DNA of 64,000 nt. Origin: Prosopocoilus inquinatus (lineage: Eukaryota > Arthropoda > Insecta > Coleoptera > Lucanidae). Location of the stretch: the NCBI GenBank assembly GCA_036172665.1, contig JAYKNF010000023.1, positions 248,001 through 312,000 of the forward strand, given 5' to 3'. Shown piece by piece: positions 28,082-42,590 of this stretch. Numbering within the stretch: position 1 is the first letter of the stretch; every line of letters begins with the position of its first letter. The notes beneath the pieces were generated by a model. That model did not search any database. It had not been told where the DNA came from and saw nothing but the letters and a program-made list of their open reading frames with translations. The position numbers were made by a program, and so were the translations under genes.

Positions 28082-31000
28082 CTGAATCTAGAAATAGTTT
28101 TAAACGAAACAACACGCATTAGCGTTGTTCCTGTGTAGTATCTAATCGATCCTTACTCATCTATCATGTTATTTGACGTTTCGATGGACTCCAGTAACTC
28201 TGATGTGAGATACAAAGTTTTTGGACGCAGCAGAAGCTGGAAATAGTTTTAAACGAAACAACACGTATTAGCGTTGTTCCTGTGATGTATCTAATCAATC
28301 CTTACTCATCTATCATGTTATTTGACGTATCGATGGACTCCAGTAACTCTAATGTGAGAAACGAAATTTTCGGACGCAGCAGAAGCTGGAAATAGTTTTA
28401 AACGAAACAACACGCATTAGCGTTGTTCCTGTGATGTATCTAATCGATCCTTACTTATCTATCATGTTATTTGACGTTTGGATGGACTCCAGTAACCCTG
28501 ACGTGAGATACGAAGTTCTAGGACGCAGCAGAAGCTGGAAATAGTTTTAAACGAAACAACACGCATTAGCGTTGTTCCTGTGATGTATCTAATCGATCCT
28601 TACTCATCTATCATGTTATTTGGCGTTTCGATGGACTCCAGTAACTTAGATGTGAGATACGAAGTTCTCGGACGCAGCTGAAGCTAGAAATAGTTTCAAA
28701 CGAAACAACACGCATTAGCGTTGTTCCTGTGATGTATCTAACCGATCCTTACTCATCTATCATGTTATTTGACGTTCGGACGGACTCCAGTAACTCTGAT
28801 GAGAGATACAAAGTTCTCGGACGCAGTAGAAACTGGAAATAGTTTTGAACGAAGCAACACGTATTAGCGTTGTTCCTGTGATGTATCTAATCGATCCTTA
28901 CTTATCTACTATGTTATTTGACGTTTCGATGGACTCCAGTAACTCTAAAGTGAGATACGAAATTCTCGGACGCAGCAGCAGCTGGAAATAGTTTCAAACG
29001 AAACAACACATATTAGCGTTGTTCCTGTGATGTATCTAACCGATCCTTACTCATCTATCATGTTATTTGACGTTCGGACGGACTCCAGTAACTCTGATGA
29101 GAGATACAAAGTTCTCGGACGCAGTAGAAACTGGAAATAGTTTTGAACGAAGCAACACGTATTAGCGTTGTTCCTGTGATGTATCTAATCGATCCTTACT
29201 CATATATCATGTTATTTGGCGTTTCGATGGACTCCAGTAGCTCTGATGTGAGATACGACGTTTTCGGACGCAGCAGAAGCTGGAAATAGTTTTAAACGAA
29301 ACAATACGCATTAGCGTTGTTCCTGTGATGTATCTAATCGATCCTTACTCATCTATCATGTTATTTGGCGTTTCGATGGACTCCAGTAACTTTGATGTGA
29401 GATACGAAGTTCTCGGACGCAGCTGAAGCTAGAAATAGTTTTAAACGAAACAACACGTAGTAGCGTTGTTCCTGTGATGTATCTAATCGATCCTTACTCA
29501 TCTATCTTGTTATTTGACGTTTGGATGGACTCCAGTAACTCTGATGAGAGATACAAAGATTTCGGACGCAGCAGAAGCTGGAAATAGTTTTGAAAGAAAC
29601 AACACCTATTAGCGTTGTTCCTGTGATGTATCTAAACGATCCTTACTTATCTAACATGTTATTTAACGTTTGGATGGACTCCAGTAACTCTGATGAGATA
29701 TACAAAGATTTCGGACGCAGCAGAAGCTGGAAATAGTTTTGAACGAAACAACACGTATTAGCGTTGTTCCTGTGCTGTATCTAATCGATCCTTACTTATC
29801 TATCATGTTATTTGACGTTTGGATGGACTCCAGTAACCCTGACGTGAGATACGAAGTTCTCGGACGCACCAGAAGCTGGAAATAGTTTTAAACGAAACAA
29901 CACGCATTAGCGTTGTTCCTGTGATGTATCTAATCGATCCTTACTCATCTATCATGTTATTTGGCGTTACGATGGACTCCAGTAACTTAGATGTGAGATA
30001 CGAAGTTCTCGGACGCAGCAGAAGCTGGAAATAGTTTTAAACGAAGCAACAGGCATTAGCGTTGTTCCTGTGATGTATCTAATCGATCCTTACTCATCTA
30101 TCATGTTATTTGACGTTTCGATGGACTCCAGTAACTCTGTTGTGAGATACGACGTTTCCGGACGCAGCAGAAGCTGGAAATAGTTTTAAACGAAACAACA
30201 CGTATTAGCGTTGTTCCTGTGATGTATCTAATCGATCCTTACTCATCTATCATGTTATTTGACGTTTGGATAGACTCCAGTAACTAGGATGAGAGATACA
30301 AAGATTTCGGACGCAGCAGAAGCTGGAAATAGTTTTGAACGAAACAACACCTATTAGCGTTGTTCCTGTGATGTATCTAAACGGTCCTTACTTATCTAAC
30401 ATGTTATTTAACGTTTGGATGTACTCCAGTAAGTCTGATGTGATATACAAAGTTTTTGGACGCAGCAGGAGCTGGAAATAGTTTTAAACGAAACAACACG
30501 TATTAGCGTTGTTCCTGTGCCGTATCTAATCGATCCTTACTTATCTATCATGTTATTTGACGTTTGGATGGACTCCATTAACTCTGATGTGAGATACGAC
30601 GTTTTCGGACGCAGCAGAAGCTGGAAATAGTTTTAAACGAAACAACAGGTATTATCGTTGTTCCTGTGATGTATCTAATCGATCCTTACTCATGTATCAT
30701 GTTATTTGACGTTTGGGTGGACTCCAGTAACTCTGATGAGAGATACAAAGATTTCGGACGCAGCAGAAGCTGGAAATAGTTTTGAACGATACACCACCTA
30801 TTAGCGTTGTTCCTGTGATGTATCTAAACGATCCTTACTTATCTAACATGTTATTTGACGTTTGGATGGACACCAGTGAGTCTGATGTGAGATACAAAGT
30901 TTTGGGACGCAGCAGGAGCTGGAAATAGTTTTAAACGAAACAACACGTATTAGCGTTGTTCCTGTGCTGTATCTAATCGATCCTTACTTATCTATCATGT

Positions 31001-32700
31001 TATTTGACGTTTGGATGGACTCCAGTAACCCTGACGTGAAATACGAAGTTCTCGGACGCAGCAGAAGCTGGAAATAGTTTTAAACGAAACAACACGCATT
31101 AGCGTTGTTCCTGTGATGTATCTAATCGATCCTTACTCATCTATCATGTTATTTGGCGTTACGATGGACTCCAGTAACTTAGATGTGAGATACGAAGTTC
31201 TCGGACGCAGCTGAAGCTAGAAATAGTTTTAAACGAAACAACACGTATTAGCGTTGTTCCTGTGATGTATCTAATCGATCCTTACTCATCTATCATGTTA
31301 TTTGACGTTTGGATGGACTCCAGTAACCCTGACGTGAGATACGAAGTTCTCGGACGCAGCAGAAGCTGGAAATAGTTTTAAACGAAACAACACGTATTAG
31401 CGTTGTTCCTGTGATGTATCTAATCGATCCTTACTTAGCTATCATGTTATTTGACGTTTCGATGGACTCCAGTAAGTCTGATGTGATATACAAAGTTTTT
31501 GGACGCAGCAGGAGCTGGAAATAGTTTTAAACGAAACAACACGTATTAGCGTTGTTCCTGTGCCGTATCTAATCGATCCTTACTTATCTATCATGTTGTT
31601 TGACGTTTGGATGGACTCCATTAACTCTGATGTGAGATACGACGTTTTCGGACGCAGCAGAAGCTGGAAATAGTTTTAAACGAAACAACAGGTATTATCG
31701 TTGTTCCTGTGATGTATCTAATCGATCCTTACTCATGTATCATGTTATTTGACGTTTGGATGGACTCCAGTAACTCTGATGTGAGATACAAAGTTTTTGG
31801 ACGCAGCAGAAGCTGGAAATAGTTTAGAACGAAACAACACGTATTAGCGTTGTTCCTGTGATGTATCTAATCGATCCTTACTTAGCTACTATGTTATTTG
31901 ACGTTTCGATGGACTCCAGTAACTCTAATGTGAGATACGAAATTTTCGGACGCAGCAGCAGCTGGAAATAGTTTTAAACGAGACAACACATATTAGCGTT
32001 GTTCCTGTGCTGTATCTAATCGATCCTTACTCATCTATCATGTTATTTGACGTTTCGATGGACTCCAGTAACTCTGATGTGAGGTACAAAGTTTTTGGAC
32101 GCAGCAGAAGCTGGAAATAGTTTTAAACGAAACAACACGCATTAGCTTTGTTCCTGTGATGTATCTAATCGATCCTTACTCATCTATCATGTTATTTGGC
32201 GTTTCGATGGACTCCAGTAACTTAGATGTGAGATACGAAGTTCTCGGACGCAGCTGAAGCTAGAAATAGTTTTAAACGAAACAACACGCATTAGCGTTGT
32301 TCCTGTAATGTATCTAACCGATCCTTACTCATCTATCATGTTATTTGGCGTTTCGATGGACTCCAGTAACTTAGATGTGAGATACGAAGTTCTCGGACGC
32401 AGCTGAAGCTAGAAATAGTTTTAAACGAAACAACACGCATTAGCGTTGTTCCTGTGATGTATCTAATCGATCCTTACTCATCTATCATGTTATTTGGCGT
32501 TTCGATGGACTCCAGTAACTTAGATGTGAGATACGAAGTTCTCGGACGCAGCTGAAGCTAGAAATAGTTTTAAACGAAACAACACGCATTAGCGTTGTTC
32601 CTGTAATGTATCTAACCGATCCTTACTCATCTATCATGTTATTTGACGTTCGGACGGACTCCAGTAACTCTGATGAGAGATACAAAGTTCTCGGACGCAG
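28082..32700. repeat. 60-mer higher-order repeat, unit 3 (partial)
   Basis: About 31 monomers matching unit 2 at a shift of 8,936 bp. The TTACTTAGCTATCATG junction at about 31,430 corresponds to 22,495. The TGTAATGTATCTAACCG monomer at about 32,300 corresponds to about 23,370. The match ends at about 32,700, where unit 2 has a CAGCAGAAGCTGG segment and this copy has CAGTAGAAACTGG. The rest of the unit is missing, which marks the right edge of the 60-mer domain. Confidence 0.75.
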
Positions 32701-35700
32701 TAGAAACTGGAAATAGTTTTGAACGAAGCAACACGTATTAGCGTTGTTCCTGTGATGTATCTAATCGATCCTTACTTATCTACTATGTTATTTGACGTTT
32801 CGATGGACTCCAGTAACTCTAAAGTGAGATACGAAATTCTCGGACGCAGCAGCAGCTGGAAATAGTTTCAAACGAAACAACACATATTAGCGTTGTTCCT
32901 GTGCTGTATCTAATCGATCCTTACTCATCTATCATGTTATTTGACGTTTCGATGGACTCCAGTAACTCTGATGTGAGATACAGAGTTTTTGGACGCAGCA
33001 GAAGCTGGAAATAGTTTTGAACGAAACAACACGCATTAGCGTTGTTCCTGTGATGTATCTAACCGATCCTTACTCATCTATCATGTTATTTGACGTTCGG
33101 ACGGACTCCAGTAACTCTGATGAGAGATACAAAGTTCTCGGACGCAGTAGAAACTGGAAATAGTTTTGAACGAAGCAACACGTATTAGCGTTGTTCCTGT
33201 GATGTATCTAATCGATCCTTACTTAGCTACTATGTTATTTGACGTTTCGATGGACTCCAGTAACTCTAATGTGAGATACGAAATTTTCGGACGCAGCAGC
33301 AGCTGGAAATAGTTTTAAACGAGACAACACATATTAGCGTTGTTCCTGTGCTGTATCTAATCGATCCTTACTCATCTATCATGTTATTTGACGTTTCGAT
33401 GGACTCCAGTAACTCTGATGTGAGATACAGAGTTTTTGGACGCAGCAGAAGCTGGAAATAGTTTTGAACGAAACAACACGCATTAGCGTTGTTCCTGTGA
33501 TGTATCTAATCAATCCTTACTTATCTATCATGTTATTTGACGTTTGGATGGACTCCAGTAACCCTGACGTGAGATACGAAGTTCTCGGACGCAGCAGAAG
33601 CTGGAAATAGTTTTAAACGAAACAACACGTATTAGCGTTGTTTCTGTGATGTATCTAATCGATCCTTACTCATCTATCATGTTATTTGACGTTTGGATGG
33701 ACTCCAGTAACTCTGATGTGAGATACAAAGTTTTTGGACGCAGCAGAAGATGGAAATAGTTTAGAACGAAACAACACGTATTAGCGTTGTTCCTGTGATG
33801 TATCTAATCGATCCTTACTTAGCTACTATGTTATTTGACGTTTCGATGGACTCCAGTAACTCTAATGTGAGATACGAAATTTTCGGACGCAGCAGCAGCT
33901 GGAAATAGTTTTAAACGAGACAATACATATTAGCGTTGTTCCTGTGCTGTATCTAATCGATCCTTACTCATCTATCATGTTATTTGACGTTTCGATGGAC
34001 TCCAGTAACTCTGATGTGAGATACAAAGTTTTTGGACGCAGCAGAAGCTGGAAATAGTTTTAAACTAAACAACACGCATTAGCGTTGTTCCTGTGATGTA
34101 TCTAATCGATCCTTACTCATCTATCATGTTATTTGGCGTTTCGATGGACTCCAGTAACTTAGATGTGAGATACGAAGTTCTCGGACGCAGCTGAAGCTAG
34201 AAATAGTTTTAAACGAAACAACACGCATTAGCGTTGTTCCTGTGTAGTATCTAATCGATCCTTACTCATCTATCATGTTATTTGACGTTTCGATGGACTC
34301 CAGTATCTCTGATGTGAGATACAAAGTTTTTGGACGCAGCAGAAGCTGGAAATAGTTTTAAACGAAACAACACGTATTAGCGTTGTTCCTGTGATGTATC
34401 TAATCGATCCTTACTCATCTATCATGTTATTTGACGTTTCGATGGACTCCAGTAACTCTAATGTGAGAAACGAAATTTTCGGACGCAGCAGAAGATGGAA
34501 ATAGTTTTAAACGAAACAACACGCATTAGCGTTGTTCCTGTGATGTATCTAATCGATCCTTACTTATCTATCATGTTATTTGACGTTTGGATGGACTCCA
34601 GTAACCCTGACGTGAGATAAGAAGTTCTAGGACGCAGCAGAAGCTGGAAATAGTTTTAAACGAAACAACACGCATTAGCGTTGTTCCTGTGATGTATCTA
34701 ATCGATCCTTACTCATCTATCATGTTATTTGACGTTTCGATGGACTCCAGTAACTCTGTTGTGAGATACGACGTTTCCGGACGCAGCAGAAGCTGGAAAT
34801 AGTTTTAAACGAAACAACACGTATTAGCGTTGTTCCTGTGATGTATCTAATCGATCCTTACTCATCTATCATGTTATTTGACGTTTGGATGGACTCCAGT
34901 AACTAGGATGAGAGATACAAAGATTTCGGACGCAGCAGAAGCTGGAAATAGTTTTGAACGAAACAACACCTATTAGCGTTGTTCCTGTGATGCATCTAAA
35001 CGATCCTTACTTATCTAACATGTTATTTAACGTTTGGATGTACTCCAGTAAGTCTGATGTGAGATACGACGTTTTCGGACGCAGCAGAAGCTGGAAATAG
35101 TTTTAAACGAAACAACACGTATTATCGTTGTTCCTGTGCCGTATCTAATCGATCCTTACTTATCTATCATGTTATTTGACGTTTGGATGGACTCCAGTAA
35201 CTCTGATGTGAGATACGACGTTTTCGGACGCAGCAGAAGCTGGAAATAGTTTTAAACGAAACAACACGTATTATCGTTGTTCCTGTGATGTATCTAATCG
35301 ATCCTTACTCATGTATCATGTTATTTGACGTTTGGATGGACTCCAGTAACCCTGACGTGAGATACGAAGTTCTCGGACGCAGCAGAAGCTGGAAATAGTT
35401 TTAAACGAAGCAACAGGCATTAGCGTTGTTCCTGTCATGTATCTAATCGATCCTTACTCATCTATAATGTTATTTGACGTTTCGATGGACTCCAGTAACT
35501 CTGTTGTGAGATACGACGTTTCCGGACGCAGCAGAAGCTGGAAATAGTTTTAAACGAAACAACACGTATTAGCGTTGTTCCTGTGATGTATCTAATCGAT
35601 CCTTACTCATCTATCATGTTATTTGACGTTTGGATGGACTCCAGTAACTAGGATGAGAGATACAAAGATTTCGGACGCAGCAGAAGCTGGAAATAGTTTT

Positions 35701-38700
35701 GAACCATACACCACCTATTATCGTTGTTCCTGTGATGTATCTAAACGATCCTTACTTATCTAACATGTTATTTGACGTTTGGATGGACACCAGTGAGTCC
35801 GATGTGAGATACAAAGTTTTGGGACGCAGCAGGAGCTGGAAATAGTTTTAAACGAAACAACACGTATTAGCGTTGTTCCTGTGCTGTATCTATTCGATCC
35901 TTACTTATCTATCATGTTATTTGACGTTTGGATGAACTCCAGTAACCCTGACGTGAAATACGAAGTTCTCGGACGCAGCAGAAGCTGGAAATAGTTTTAA
36001 ACGAAACAACACGCATTAGCGTTGTTCCTGTGATGTATCTAATCGATCCTTACACATCTATCATGTTATTTGGCGTTACGATGGACTCCAGTAACTTAGA
36101 TGTGAGATACGAAGTTCTCGGACGCAGCTGAAGCTAGAAATAGTTTTAAACGAAACAACACGTATTAGCGTTGTTCCTGTGATGTATCTAATCGATCCTT
36201 ACTCATCTATCATGTTATTTGACGTTTGGATGGACTCCAGTAACTCTGATGTGAGATACAAAGTTTTTGGACGCAGCAGAAGCTGGAAATAGTTTTGAAC
36301 GAAACAACACGCATTAGCGTTGTTCCTGTGATGTATCTAATCGATCCTTACTCATCTATCATGTTATTTGACGTTTGGATGGACTCCAGTAACTCTGATG
36401 TGAGATACAAAGATTTCGGTCGCAGCAGAAGCTGGAAATAGTTTTGAACGAAACAACACGTATTAGCGTTGTTCCTGTGCTGTATCTAATCGATCCTTAC
36501 TCATCTATCATGTTATTTGACGTTTCGATGGACTCCAGTAACTCTGATGTGAGATACAAAGTTTTTGGACGCAGCAGAAGCTGGAAATAGTTTTAAACTA
36601 AACAACACGCATTAGCGTTGTTCCTGTGATGTATCTAATCGATCCTTACTCATCTATCATGTTATTTGGCGTTTCGATGGACTCCAGTAACTTAGATGTG
36701 AGATACGAAGTTCTCGGACGCAGCTGAAGCTAGAAATAGTTTTAAACGAAACAACACGTATTAGCGTTGTTCCTGTGATGTATCTAATCGATCCTTACTC
36801 ATCTATCATGTTATTTGACGTTTGGATGGACTCCAGTAACCCTGACGTGAGATACGAAGTTCTCGGACGCAGCAGAAGCTGGAAATAGTTTTAAACGAAA
36901 CAACACGTATTAGCGTTGTTCCTGTGATGTATCTAATCGATCCTTACTCATCTATCATGTTATTTGACGTTTGGATGGACTCCAGTAACTCTGATGTGAG
37001 ATACAAAGATTTCGGTCGCAGCAGAAGCTGGAAATAGTTTTGAACGAAACAACACGTATTAGCGTTGTTCCTGTGCTGTATCTAATCGATCCTTACTCAT
37101 CTATCATGTTATTTGACGTTTCGATGGACTCCAGTAACTCTGATGTGAGATACAAAGTTTTTGGACGCAGCAGAAGCTGGAAATAGTTTTAAACTAAACA
37201 ACACGCATTAGCGTTGTTCCTGTGATGTATCTAATCGATCCTTACTCATCTATCATGTTATTTGGCGTTTCGATGGACTCCAGTAACTTAGATGTGAGAT
37301 ACGAAGTTCTCGGACGCAGCTGAAGCTAGAAATAGTTTTAAACGAAACAACACGCATTAGCGTTGTTCCTGTGTAGTATCTAATCGATCCTTACTCATCT
37401 ATCATGTTATTTGACGTTTCGATGGACTCCAGTATCTCTGATGTGAGATACAAAGTTTTTGGACGCAGCAGAAGCTGGAAATAGTTTTAAACGAAACAAC
37501 ACGTATTAGCGTTGTTCCTGTGCTGTATCTAATCGATCCTTACTTATCTATCATGTTATTTGACGTTTGGATGGACTCCAGTAACCCTGACGTGAAATAC
37601 GAAGTTCTCGGACGCAGCAGATGCTGGAAATAGTTTTAAACGAAACAACACGCATTAGCGTTGTTCCTGTGATGTATCTAATCGATCCTTACTCATCTAT
37701 CATGTTATTTGGCGTTACGATGGACTCCAGTAACTTAGATGTGAGATACGAAGTTCTCGGACGCAGCTGAAGCTAGAAATAGTTTTAAACGAAACAACAC
37801 GTATTAGCGTTGTTCCTGTGATGTATCTAATCGATCCTTACTCATCTATCATGTTATTTGACGTTTGGATGAACTCCAGTAACTCTGATGTGAGATACAA
37901 AATTTTTGGACGCAGCAGAAGCTGGAAATAGTTTTGAACGAAACAACACGTATTAGCGTTGTTCCTGTGCTGTATCTAATCGATCCTTACTCATCTATCA
38001 TGTTATTTGACGTTTCGATGGACTCCAGTAACTCTGATGTGAGATACAAAGTTTTTGGACGCAGCAGAAGCTGGAAATAGTTTAGAACGAAACAACACGT
38101 ATTAGCGTTGTTCCTGTGATGTATCTAATCGATCCTTACTTAGCTACTATGTTATTTGACGTTTCGATGGACTCCAATAACTCTAATGTGAGATACGAAA
38201 TTTTCGGACGCAGCAGCAGCTGGAAATAGTTTTAAACGAGACAATACATATTAGCGTTGTTCCTGTGCTGTATCTAATCGATCCTTACTCATCTATCATG
38301 TTATTTGACGTTTCGATGGACTCCAGTAACTCTGATGTGAGATACAAAGTTTTTGGACGCAGCAGAAGCTGGAAATAGTTTTAAACTAAACAACACGCAT
38401 TAGCGTTGTTCCTGTGATGTATCTAATCGATCCTTACTCATCTATCATGTTATTTGGCGTTTCGATGGACTCCAGTAACTTAGATGTGAGATACGAAGTT
38501 CTCGGACGCAGCTGAAGCTAGAAATAGTTTTAAACGAAACAACACGCATTAGCGTTGTTCCTGTGTAGTATCTAATCGATCCTTACTCATCTATCATGTT
38601 ATTTGACGTTTCGATGGACTCCAGTATCTCTGATGTGAGATACAAAGTTTTTGGACGCAGCAGAAGCTGGAAATAGTTTTAAACGAAACAACACGTATTA

Positions 38701-39014
38701 GCGTTGTTCCTGTGATGTATCTAATCGATCCTTACTCATCTATCATGTTATTTGACGTTTCGATGGACTCCAGTAACTCTAATGTGAGAAACGAAATTTT
38801 CGGACGCAGCAGAAGATGGAAATAGTTTAAAACGAAACAACACGCATTAGCGTTGTTCCTGTGATGTATCTAATCGATCCTTACTTATCTATCATGTTAT
38901 TTGACGTTTGGATGGACTCCAGTAACCCTGACGTGAGATACGAAGTTCTAGGACGCAGCAGAAGCTGGAAATAGTTTTAAACGAAACAACACGCATTAGC
39001 GTTGTTCCTGTGAT
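32701..39014. repeat. Mosaic stretch with short-period duplications
   Basis: About 42 monomers without one period. A TACAGAGTTTTTGG monomer is duplicated three monomers apart (CAGAG at 32,981 and 33,428). A CAGTATCTCTG monomer stands at 34,301, 37,430 and 38,622, giving spacings of 21 and 8 monomers. TTCTAGG at 34,625 and 38,946 is 29 monomers apart. A TTCGGTCGC monomer is duplicated four monomers apart at 36,415 and 37,011. From about 34,700 to 36,480 the order equals the end of the 24-mer units (TCTATAATG at 35,461 and 41,570; TACACATC at 36,051 and 42,160; shift 41 monomers). From 36,480 it equals the sequence right of the third 24-mer, at a shift of 13,261 bp. No gene or unique sequence is present. 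Confidence 0.75.
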
Positions 39015-42000
39015 GTATCTAATCGATCCTTACTCATCTATCATGTTATTTGGCGTTTCGATGGACTCCAGTAACTTAGATGTGAGATACGAAGTTCTCG
39101 GACGCAGCTGAAGCTAGAAATAGTTTTAAACGAAACAACACGCATTAGCGTTGTTCCTGTGATGTATCTAACCGATCCTTACTCATCTATCATGTTATTT
39201 GACGTTCGGACGGACTCCAGTAACTCTGATGAGAGATACAAAGTTCTCGGACGCAGTAGAAACTGGAAATAATTTTGAACGAAGCAACACGTATTAGCGT
39301 TGTTCCTGTGATGTATCTAATCGATCCTTACTTATCTACTATGTTATTTGACGTTTCGATGGACTCCAGTAACTCTAAAGTGAGATACGAAATTCTCGGA
39401 CGCAGCAGCAGCTGGAAATAGTTTCAAACGAAACAACACATATTAGCGTTGTTCCTGTGATGTATCTAACCGATCCTTACTCATCTATCATGTTATTTGA
39501 CGTTCGGACGGACTCCAGTAACTCTGATGAGAGATACAAAGTTCTCGGACGCAGTAGAAACTGGAAATAGTTTTGAACGAAGCAACACGTATTAGCGTTG
39601 TTCCTGTGATGTATCTAATCGATCCTTACTCATATATCATGTTATTTGGCGTTTCGACGGACTCCAGTAGCTCTGATGTGAGATACGACGTTTTCGGACG
39701 CAGCAGAAGCTGGAATTAATTTTAAACGAAACAATACGCATTAGCGTTGTTCCTGTGATGTATCTAATCGATCCTTACTCATCTATCATGTTATTTGGCG
39801 TTTCGATGGACTCCAGTAACTTTGATGTGAGATACGAAGTTCTCGGACGCAGCTGAAGCTAGAAATAGTTTTAAACGAAACAACACGTAGTAGCGTTGTT
39901 CCTGTGATGTATCTAATCGATCCTTACTCATCTATCATGTTATTTGACGTTTGGATGGACTCCAGTAACTCTGATGAGAGATACAAAGATTTCGGACGCA
40001 GCAGAAGCTGGAAATAGTTTTGAAAGAAACAACACCTATTAGCGTTGTTCCTGTGATGTATCTAAACGATCCTTACTTATCTAACATGTTATTTAACGTT
40101 TGGATGGACTCCAGTAACTCTGATGAGAAATACAAAGATTTCGGACGCAGCAGAAGCTGGAAATAGTTTTGAATGAAACACCACCTATTAGCGTTGTTCC
40201 TGTGATGTATCTAAACGATCCTTACTTATCTAACATGTTATTTGACGTTTGGATGGACTCCAGTAAGTCTGATGTGAGATACAAAGTTTTGGGACGCAGC
40301 AGGAGCTGGAAATAGTTTTAAACGAAACAACACGTATTAGCGTTGTTCCTGTGCTGTATCTAATCGATCCTTACTTATCTATCATGTTATTTGACGTTTG
40401 GATGGACTCCAGTAACCCTGACGTGAGATACGAAGTTCTCGGACGCACCAGAAGCTGGAAATAGTTTTAAACGAAACAACACGCATTAGCGTTGTTCCTG
40501 TGATGTATCTAATCGATCCTTACTCATCTATCATGTTATTTGGCTTTACGATGGACTCCAGTAACTTAGATGTGAGATACGAAGTTCTCGGACGCAGCTG
40601 AAGCTAGAAATAGTTTTAAACGAAACAACACGCATTAGCGTTGTTCCTGTGATGTATCTAATCGATCCTTACTTATCTATCATGTTATTTGACGTTTGGA
40701 TGGACTCCAGTAACCCTGACGTGAGATACGAAGTTCTCGGACGCAGCAGAAGCTGGAAATAGTTTTAAACGAAGCAACAGGCATTAGCGTTGTTCCTGTG
40801 ATGTATCTAATCGATCCTTACTCATCTATCATGTTATTTGACGTTTCGATGGACTCCAGTAACTCTGTTGTGAGATACGACGTTTCCGGACGCAGCAGAA
40901 GCTGGAAATAGTTTTAAACGAAACAACACGTATTAGCGTTGTTCCTGTGATGTATCTAATCGATCCTTACTCATCTATCATGTTATTTGACGTTTGGATG
41001 GACTCCAGTAACTAGGATGAGAGATACAAAGATTTCGGACGCAGCAGAAGCTGGAAATAGTTTTGAACGAAACAACACCTATTAGCGTTGTTCCTGTGAT
41101 GCATCTAAACGATCCTTACTTATCTAACATGTTATTTAACGTTTGGATGTACTCCAGTAAGTCTGATGTGAGATACGACGTTTTCGGACGCAGCAGAAGC
41201 TGGAAATAGTTTTAAACGAAACAACACGTATTATCGTTGTTCCTGTGCCGTATCTAATCGATCCTTACTTATCTATCATGTTATTTGACGTTTGGATGGA
41301 CTCCAGTAACTCTGATGTGAGATACGACGTTTTCGGACGCAGCAGAAGCTGGAAATAGTTTTAAACGAAACAACAAGTATTATCGTTGTTCCTGTGATGT
41401 ATCTAATCGATCCTTACTCATGTATCATGTTATTTGACGTTTGGATGGACTCCAGTAACCCTGACGTGAGATACGAAGTTCTCGGACGCAGCAGAAGCTG
41501 GAAATAGTTTTAAACGAAGCAACAGGCATTAGCGTTGTTCCTGTGATGTATCTAATCGATCCTTACTCATCTATAATGTTATTTGACGTTTCGATGGACT
41601 CCAGTAACTCTGTTGTGAGATACGACGTTTCCGGACGCAGCAGAAGCTGGAAATAGTTTTAAACGAAACAACACGTATTAGCGTTGTTCCTGTGATGTAT
41701 CTAATCGATCCTTACTCATCTATCATGTTATTTGACGTTTGGATGGACTCCAGTAACTAGGATGAGAGATACAAAGATTTCGGACGCAGCAGAAGCTGGA
41801 AATAGTTTTGAACGATACACCACCTATTAGCGTTGTTCCTGTGATGTATCTAAACGATCCTTACTTATCTAACATGTTATTTGACGTTTGGATGGACACC
41901 AGTGAGTCTGATGTGAGATACAAAGTTTTGGGACGCAGCAGGAGCTGGAAATAGTTTTAAACGAAACAACACGTATTAGCGTTGTTCCTGTGCTGTATCT

Positions 42001-42590
42001 ATTCGATCCTTACTTATCTATCATGTTATTTGACGTTTGGATGAACTCCAGTAACCCTGACGTGAAATACGAAGTTCTCGGACGCAGCAGAAGCTGGAAA
42101 TAGTTTTAAACGAAACAACACGCATTAGCGTTGTTCCTGTGATGTATCTAATCGATCCTTACACATCTATCATGTTATTTGGCGTTACGATGGACTCCAG
42201 TAACTTAGATGTGAGATACGAAGTTCTCGGACGCAGCTGAAGCTAGAAATAGTTTTAAACGAAACAACACGTATTAGCGTTGTTCCTGTGATGTATCTAA
42301 TCGATCCTTACTCATCTATCATGTTATTTGACGTTTGGATGGACTCCAGTAACTCTGATGTGAGATACAAAGTTTTTGGACGCAGCAGAAGCTGGAAATA
42401 GTTTTGAACGAAACAACACGCATTAGCGTTGTTCCTGTGATGTATCTAATCGATCCTTACTCATCTATCATGTTATTTGACGCTTGGATGGACTCCAGTA
42501 ACTCTGATGTGAGATACAAAGATTTCGGTCGCAGCAGAAGCTGGAAATAGTTTTGAACGAAACAACACGTATTAGCGTTGTTCCTGTGCT
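39015..42590. repeat. 24-mer higher-order repeat, copy 1
   Basis: Exactly 24 monomers (3,576 bp). The private GGAATTAATTTT form lies at 39,712, 43,288 and 46,864, and TCTATAATG at 41,570, 45,146 and 48,722, every step being 3,576 bp. The left boundary is set where the preceding bases change from TGTGCTGT (42,577 region) to TGTGATGT (39,001 region). Copy 1 has GCAGGAGCTGG near 40,303, AACAAGTATT near 41,371 and GACGCTTGG near 42,479. The order of types at its start repeats that at 10,713 in the 60-mer HOR, so both derive from one ancestral series. Confidence 0.92.
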